Shown here piece by piece: positions 6,445 through 11,016 of a DNA stretch of 11,016 nucleotides. Within the stretch, counting starts at the first letter, position 1, and each line of letters opens with the position of its first letter. This DNA is from Pseudomonadota bacterium (lineage in GTDB: Bacteria > Pseudomonadota > Gammaproteobacteria > Burkholderiales > Ferrovaceae), in the NCBI GenBank assembly GCA_021828575.1, contig JAJZEL010000046.1, positions 1 to 11,016 of the forward strand, written 5' to 3'. The notes beneath the pieces were generated by a model, which saw nothing but the letters and a program-made list of their open reading frames with translations, ran no database searches and was not told the DNA's origin. The translations under genes and the position numbers were made by a program.

Positions 6445-8011
6445 AATACCTGCTTCTTTCCTGGAATCCGATGAATTAACTCTGAGGAAATCCTTTATCG
6501 GGCTCGATGAGCAGGATTCTTTTCTGCTTCAGACATCATTGCCGCGCCAGGATGCATTGCTGGAATCGCTTGCTACCACGTTGGAAAAGCATCTGTCCCG
6601 CTTTGAAGAAGCTCACTGTTTTATTGACGACTCTGAAGTTTCACAACTCCTGCAGCGTGAACAACTGGCCTACTTTCGTACCCTGTTTCAGGGGCCTCAC
6701 GATGAAGTTTTTTTCCAAAAACGTTATCTGGTTGGTCAACGGCACCATGAAATCGGACTCAAACCCGCCTGGTATATTGGTGCTTTTTGTCACTACATGA
6801 CAGGGATTCTCCAGAAAATTCACCAAGATCATCAGCAGGATGCCTTGCAACGTATCCTGGCCTTCGTCAAGATGTCTCTATTCGATATCAGCCTGACCAC
6901 AGAAGCCTATTTCCGTGCGGAACACGAACAACTCACCTTGCTCTCCAAAGTTTTTCAAGATAACATCGAGGGTGTATTCATCACTGATACTGCTGGAATT
7001 ATTCAACACGCCAACAAGATGTCTGGCCGTCTTGTCGGCATTCCTCCCAATCTTCTGTTGGGGATTCCGTTTACTGAACTGATTGCTAACACCGACCTTC
7101 CGCCCCTATTTATTTCTGACGACAATGCGCACGACGACCAGGAACAATGGCAGGGAGAAATTGAGTTGAACCGTGCGGGAGGAGTGCCTTTTCCCGCTAA
7201 GGTGACGATCATGTTCATGGATGCTCTCCATGACACAAATCGACAACGGGTCATTGAATTTACCGACATTACGGAGAGCAAACGTAACCAAGCGGAACTT
7301 GCCGCCAAAACAGAGGAATTATCGCGCTCTAATCGAGATCTGGAGCAGTTTGCCTATATTGCTTCCCATGACCTTCAGGAGCCATTGCGCATGGTTGCCA
7401 GTTATACCCAGTTGCTGGCCCGTCGTTATCAGGGGAAATTGGATGCTGATGCCGATGAATTCATTTCCTATGCTGTGGATGGGGCAGAGCGCATGCAGCA
7501 ACTGATCAATGATCTGCTGACGTTCTCTCGCATTGGTACTAGGGGAAGTATTCACAAACCGGTGGATATAGAGTTCATCCTGAGCCGCGCCTTGTTCAAT
7601 CTGAAAAACGCCATCGATGAGACACAGGCGCACATTACCCATGACCCGTTGCCCCATATTCCGGGAGATACCACACAATTGATCCAACTGTTCCAGAATT
7701 TGATCGGGAATGCCATTAAATTCCGTAATCAGGACCCTGTACAGATTCATATTGCCAATCGCGACAAGGGCAAATATTGGTTGTTTTCTGTTCGTGACAA
7801 TGGGATTGGGATTCCACCAGAATTTGCGCAACAGATTTTTGCCATTTTTCAACGTTTGCATTCTCGTCAGAAATATCCTGGAACTGGCATCGGTTTGGCT
7901 CTTTGTAAAAAAATTGTCGAACGTCACAATGGACAAATATGGGTTGAACCGTCTCCTGAGGGTTCAGGATCCCTGTTTCAATTCACCTTGAGTAAGGAGA
8001 ATGCGTCATGA
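6437..8011 (+). CDS. Globin-coupled PAS histidine kinase, putative heme oxygen sensor
   Basis: The 524-residue product uses a TTG start and overlaps the upstream gene by 8 bp. Residues of about 15-160 form a globin-coupled sensor domain. [10 protein letters not shown] with the following KPAWYIGAF matches the family's proximal-histidine segment (H..IGL..WY.GA), placing the heme ligand at H103. A PAS domain follows (about 167-285, ending in the EFTDITESK motif), then a short coiled coil and a HisKA/HATPase kinase core. The core has the H-box SHDLQEPLR with phospho-acceptor H311, the N-box [11 protein letters not shown] (N421, N425), DNGIG (454-458) and [13 protein letters not shown] (from 482). 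The HDLQEPLR type of kinase commonly pairs with Rcp1-like regulators, and such a regulator gene overlaps this one downstream. No membrane segment is present, so it should sense a diffusible gas (O2, possibly NO or CO) in the cytoplasm. Heme binding is inferred. Confidence 0.92.
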   Translation: MAEIPASFLESDELTLRKSFIGLDEQDSFLLQTSLPRQDALLESLATTLEKHLSRFEEAHCFIDDSEVSQLLQREQLAYFRTLFQGPHDEVFFQKRYLVGQRHHEIGLKPAWYIGAFCHYMTGILQKIHQDHQQDALQRILAFVKMSLFDISLTTEAYFRAEHEQLTLLSKVFQDNIEGVFITDTAGIIQHANKMSGRLVGIPPNLLLGIPFTELIANTDLPPLFISDDNAHDDQEQWQGEIELNRAGGVPFPAKVTIMFMDALHDTNRQRVIEFTDITESKRNQAELAAKTEELSRSNRDLEQFAYIASHDLQEPLRMVASYTQLLARRYQGKLDADADEFISYAVDGAERMQQLINDLLTFSRIGTRGSIHKPVDIEFILSRALFNLKNAIDETQAHITHDPLPHIPGDTTQLIQLFQNLIGNAIKFRNQDPVQIHIANRDKGKYWLFSVRDNGIGIPPEFAQQIFAIFQRLHSRQKYPGTGIGLALCKKIVERHNGQIWVEPSPEGSGSLFQFTLSKENAS

Positions 8012-8463
8012 ACGGACTTACAGGACGGCCCGCAGAGTTTTTGCTGGTAGAAGATAATCCCGGAGATGTTCGTTTGACCCGTGAGGCTTTGGCTGAGAGT
8101 AAGTTATACAATAACTTGAGTGTGGTGCATGATGGTTTTGAGGCGTTGCGCTTTCTTCGCCAGGAAGCGCCTTACGAAAGTGCGCCCAGGCCCGATGTCA
8201 TTTTGTTGGATCTGAATTTACCAAAAGTTGATGGCCGGGAAGTGCTGGCCACCATCAAATCCACACCGGAGTTCAAGCGAATCCCGGTGGTTGTAATTTC
8301 GTCTTCCGAAGCTGAGGTAGACATCCTCCGCTCCTATGACTTGCATGTCAATTGCTATGTCACTAAACCCGTCAATCTTGACCAGTTCATCAAAGTGGTT
8401 CAGTCGATTGAATCCTTCTGGCTGACCATTGTCAAACTTCCCCAAGCCTCTCTGGAAGCATGA
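8008..8463 (+). CDS. Single-domain response regulator, Rcp1-like
   Basis: The 151-residue product is a lone receiver domain with no output domain. It shows [12 protein letters not shown] (acidic pocket E15, D16), [13 protein letters not shown] with phospho-acceptor D68, VVISSS, and VTKPVN with the conserved Lys120. The long insert between helix 1 and strand 3 and the EDNPGD start are typical of Rcp1-type partners of phytochrome-like and related kinases. AAGGAG (7994-7999) sits 8 nt before the ATG, and the start overlaps the kinase stop as ATGA. The globin kinase is its likely phosphodonor. Without an output domain it may act by binding another protein, compete for phosphate as a sink, or relay phosphate onward. 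Confidence 0.92.
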   Translation: MNGLTGRPAEFLLVEDNPGDVRLTREALAESKLYNNLSVVHDGFEALRFLRQEAPYESAPRPDVILLDLNLPKVDGREVLATIKSTPEFKRIPVVVISSSEAEVDILRSYDLHVNCYVTKPVNLDQFIKVVQSIESFWLTIVKLPQASLEA

Positions 8464-10529
8464 AACTTCTTCTGGTTGAGGATAATCCCGGTGATGTTAG
8501 GTTATTTAACCTGATGTTACTGGACGAGGTTCCACCTATTCAGTGGGTTCACTGTGAGACTTTGAGCGATGCGTTGAAAGTTGTTGAAGCCTCCAGGGAA
8601 ACGTCACCCTTTGATGCCATTCTCCTTGATCTCTCATTGCCAGATAGCCAGGGTGTGGATACGTTCCATCGCATTCATCAGGCTGCTTCCGATATCCCTA
8701 TCGTGATTCTGACCGCGCTCAATGATAAAAATATCGCTTCCCGGTTGGCCTCTCTGGGAGCTCAGGATTATTTGGTCAAAGGGTTTGTCCAGGCGGATCT
8801 CATGGTACGCTCATTGCACTATGCCATCGAACGAAAGAAAGCCGAAGTTAGCCTGAAAGTGGCCTCGAAGGTTTTTGAGTGCATGCTAGAAGGTATCATC
8901 ATGGTAGACGGCGATTTTATGATTACGAATGTTAATCAAGCGTTCACCAATATCATGGGTTACCAGGCCGAGGAAGTTATCGGGCGTCCGGTGTATGCAT
9001 TTATGTCAGAAAACCAGGAAAATACGTTGCATACCCTGTTGAACCTGTTGGCTACCCAAGGAACTTGGCAAGGGGAAGTATGGCAGCGGTGTAAGTCTGG
9101 AAAGACTTTTCCAGCCCACCTGAGCGCCAGTAGAATTATGCACCCCAATCGGGAAGTTTCTCAGTTTGTGATTGTATTTTCTGACATATCGGATATTAAA
9201 CTGTCTGAGGAGCGGTTGCATCACCTTGCTCATCACGATCCTCTAACGGGTTTGCCTAACCGCTTGTTTCTCAATGACCGCCTGGAACAGGCCATCCTAC
9301 ATGGGAAAAGACAAAAAAGCGGGGTCACAGTCATGTTTATCGACATTGACCATTTTAAGCAGATCAATGATTCCATGGGGCATGCTGTTGGTGATGTGTT
9401 GCTTCGGACGATTGCTGAACGACTGGTGGCCTCTGTCCGGGAAACAGACACGGTTGCTCGCTTGGGAGGAGATGAATTTGCCATTATTCTGACGGATATT
9501 AACCAAACCTATGATGCCGAAGCGATTGCCCAAAAAATTCTGGAAACCGTGTCTCAGCCGGTGCATCTTAATGCACTGGAAGACATGCGGTTATCAGTCA
9601 GTATAGGTATTGCTTCTCATCACCATGGCCACACGGCTGACGAGTTGCTTGGGCAAGCCGATGAAGCCATGTATGTCGCCAAGGAATCTGGAAGAAATCA
9701 ATACCGTTTCTTCAATACTCTTCCTGCTTCTTTCGACTACAACGCCAAACAATCCGAGTCAGAGATTCTTCACGCCCTTGAAAATCACGAATTCTCCTTG
9801 AATTATCAACCACAATTTGATCTTCCTTCAGGAAGAATCATGGGCGTTGAAGTTTTGCTTCGTTGGCAACACCCAGAACATGGTTTGCTTCAGGCAGCAG
9901 AGTTTATCTCAACTTTGGAAGAATCGGGCCTGATTATTCCGGTGGGTGAGTGGATTCTGACCAGCGCTTGCAAAGAATGGAAGTCGTGGTGCATGCGGGG
10001 GATCCGTCCCATCAAATTGGCGATCAATTTAACTTATAAGCAATTTACTCATGATGGTTTTCTTTCAACGGTGAGAAAAATTCTGGAACAAACCGACATG
10101 GATCCCTGTTGGCTGGAATTTGAATTGGCGCGTCACATCATGACAGAGAACCGAAACAGTCACTTCAGTGTGATCCAGTCACTCAAAAATATGGGGGTGC
10201 GCATTGCTATCAACGGGTTTGATTCCGGGCTTTCGTCTCTGAATACCCTGCACCAGTTAAAAATTGACACGCTCAAGGTTGACCGGTCGTTATTAACGGA
10301 TATTGGGCATAGCAAGGGCAATGCTCTCTATACTCGTCTTATCCTGTCATTGGCCCAGAGTTTTGATTTAACGAGCGTGGCAGAAGGTGTGGAAAATCTC
10401 CAGCAACTCACTTTTTTGACGGACCATCATTGTACGGAAGTACAAGGATACCTGTTATCTCATCCATTGACGGCCGAGGATATTTTTCGGTTGGCAAATG
10501 AACAGGGGGAGACACCGCTTCTGTCTTAA
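8460..10529 (+). CDS. REC-PAS-GGDEF-EAL response regulator: intact cyclase, degenerate EAL
   Basis: The 689-residue protein overlaps the previous gene by 4 bp (ATGA). Its receiver (1-125) has E7, D8 and phospho-acceptor D57 ([10 protein letters not shown]); a PAS domain follows (about 138-250). The GGDEF domain (about 262-420) is intact, with GGDEF at 336-340 and an RETD I-site at 327-330. The EAL domain (about 440-680) is altered. The signature is EVL (E464), and N523, E553, K606, E642 and Q662 remain, but the metal-binding DDFG motif is NGFD (585-588), so both aspartates are missing. The glutamate three residues after E553 is Leu (EFEL). Phosphodiesterase activity is therefore unlikely, and the domain may bind c-di-GMP or act in regulation. 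The domain order recalls FimX, but there the GGDEF is the degenerate half. The likely role is a phosphorylation-controlled diguanylate cyclase. The last residues and stop codon lie inside a probable Tn3 terminal repeat. Confidence 0.92.
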   Translation: MKLLLVEDNPGDVRLFNLMLLDEVPPIQWVHCETLSDALKVVEASRETSPFDAILLDLSLPDSQGVDTFHRIHQAASDIPIVILTALNDKNIASRLASLGAQDYLVKGFVQADLMVRSLHYAIERKKAEVSLKVASKVFECMLEGIIMVDGDFMITNVNQAFTNIMGYQAEEVIGRPVYAFMSENQENTLHTLLNLLATQGTWQGEVWQRCKSGKTFPAHLSASRIMHPNREVSQFVIVFSDISDIKLSEERLHHLAHHDPLTGLPNRLFLNDRLEQAILHGKRQKSGVTVMFIDIDHFKQINDSMGHAVGDVLLRTIAERLVASVRETDTVARLGGDEFAIILTDINQTYDAEAIAQKILETVSQPVHLNALEDMRLSVSIGIASHHHGHTADELLGQADEAMYVAKESGRNQYRFFNTLPASFDYNAKQSESEILHALENHEFSLNYQPQFDLPSGRIMGVEVLLRWQHPEHGLLQAAEFISTLEESGLIIPVGEWILTSACKEWKSWCMRGIRPIKLAINLTYKQFTHDGFLSTVRKILEQTDMDPCWLEFELARHIMTENRNSHFSVIQSLKNMGVRIAINGFDSGLSSLNTLHQLKIDTLKVDRSLLTDIGHSKGNALYTRLILSLAQSFDLTSVAEGVENLQQLTFLTDHHCTEVQGYLLSHPLTAEDIFRLANEQGETPLLS

Positions 10530-10542
10530 ACGAGCGTTATTG
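10505..10542 (-). repeat. Probable 38-bp terminal inverted repeat of a Tn3-family element
   Basis: On the plus strand the segment begins GGGGGAGACACC and ends GAGCGTTATTG, directly abutting the TnpA stop codon (10543-10545). Tn3-family ends are about 38 bp, start with GGGG at the outer tip and often finish near an ACG(T/C)TAAG-like inner end, and tnpA normally stops at or in this repeat. Length, outer tip and position all fit; the inner end fits only loosely. The partner repeat is absent from the window. Confidence 0.45.
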
Positions 10543-10692
10543 TCATGCAGCCCGTGTGCAATCCGCTTGGACCATATTCCACAGCACGATAGCCGCTGTG
10601 ACCAGGCTGAGGCTGCTGGCCCGGTGGCGTTGCTGCTCGAAATTGCGGTTGCGGATTTCGCCAAGGCAGTTGGTGGTGTCACCAGCGCTGAA
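10543..10692 (-). pseudogene. tnpA: C-terminal relic of a Tn3-family transposase
   Basis: On the minus strand, frame 10692 to the TGA at 10545-10543 encodes [20 protein letters not shown] followed by [13 protein letters not shown]. This is the strongly conserved C-terminal end of Tn3 TnpA (GEIR.R.FE.Q..RAS.L.L..AAI.LWN). Only about 49 codons survive of roughly 1000, and an upstream in-frame stop marks the broken end. Where family members often read WNTVYLERA, this copy reads [12 protein letters not shown] and then stops, so even the tail has decayed. No resolvase or passenger gene is present. Confidence 0.8.
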
Positions 10693-10704
10693 TTATTTTG
10701 TTGA

Positions 10705-10965
10705 AGCACAATACCAGATAAAAGACATAAAATCTGGAATATTATTTATTCAGAAAATAAGAAAACATTAGAATTGAGAGGACGCTGCCCTGGTGTTCTT
10801 TCCAAGGTTCAACCGTTGATACAATACCAATCGGTCAGCATGACAGTTACTCCATGGTCCGAGAATTACGGTACTTCTTTGGAATATCAACTGGTGCCCA
10901 GGAAGGGAATTATGGATGCCGTATTGAAAGGGCTTACAGCGCTATTTGGCGTAAAGTTGGCGTAG
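10705..10965 (+). pseudogene. Unidentified open frame, possible 3' fragment of a disrupted gene
   Basis: An open frame runs from 10705 (after a TGA) to TAG 10963-10965, with no convincing start or ribosome-binding site. The earliest candidates are TTG 10774 and ATG 10840. The C-terminal part (SMTVTPWSENYGTSLEYQLV then PRKGIMDAVLKGL) has the alternating strand-then-helix look of an SRPBCC/START-like C-terminus, but this is only an impression. The first 70 bp are AT-rich, unlike the rest, with short inverted repeats (CCAGAT 10714-10719 with ATCTGG 10732-10737). It may be the tail of a host gene cut by the Tn3 element. Confidence 0.3.
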
Positions 10966-11016
10966 AAAACAGGAATGATGCCCCATATAAACAGAACCCT
11001 GCTTTTCCAGCACCGC

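Noticed and set aside
7319..7936. 205-codon minus-strand open frame
   Set aside because: It is antisense to the conserved histidine kinase core.
10975..11016. Start of a new gene at ATG 10975 or 10978
   Set aside because: Only 13-14 codons fit before the window ends and the AGGA is too close to the ATG; not supportable.

Overview
The window reads as chromosomal DNA of a free-living, motile proteobacterium, probably beta or gamma. This rests on a BdlA-like PAS chemotaxis receptor start with a FliA-type promoter, several GGDEF/EAL proteins, canonical sigma70 -35/-10 boxes, mid-range G+C, and IS21 and Tn3 remnants. No rRNA, tRNA or CRISPR array is visible, and the species cannot be named from the sequence.

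Layout, left to right. (1) 1-644, minus strand: the N-terminal part of a soluble tandem-PAS protein, probably a methyl-accepting chemotaxis protein, behind a good sigma28 promoter (686-712). (2) 833-1064: a frameshifted relic of an IS21-family IstA transposase. (3) 1096-2067 (minus) and 2143-3069 (plus): a divergent pair, a LysR regulator and a lipoprotein of the metallo-beta-lactamase (MBL) fold. They share a 75-bp control region with an inverted repeat over a candidate -35 box. A perfect 12-bp hairpin follows the MBL gene. (4) 3116-3425: an AT-rich spacer ending in a near-perfect sigma70 promoter (TTGACA, 16 bp, TATAAT). (5) 3426-10529: five tightly packed or overlapping genes on the plus strand. 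(6) 10505-11016: a Tn3-family transposase C-terminal relic with a probable terminal inverted repeat, then an unidentified gene fragment.

The five-gene operon is the heart of the window. Its order is: a diiron-type MBL protein resembling the ODP/flavodiiron oxygen-binding fold; a GAF-like/GGDEF/EAL protein with all the c-di-GMP synthesis and breakdown residues I could check; a globin-coupled PAS histidine kinase; a single-domain Rcp1-like response regulator; and a REC-PAS-GGDEF-EAL protein whose GGDEF is intact but whose EAL has lost the paired metal-binding aspartates. My inference is that two chemically different gas/redox sensors, one non-heme diiron and one heme, control c-di-GMP together. 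The kinase would phosphorylate both the small regulator and the terminal REC-diguanylate cyclase. The BdlA-like receptor at the left edge may belong to the same motility/biofilm theme, but nothing links it to the operon genetically.
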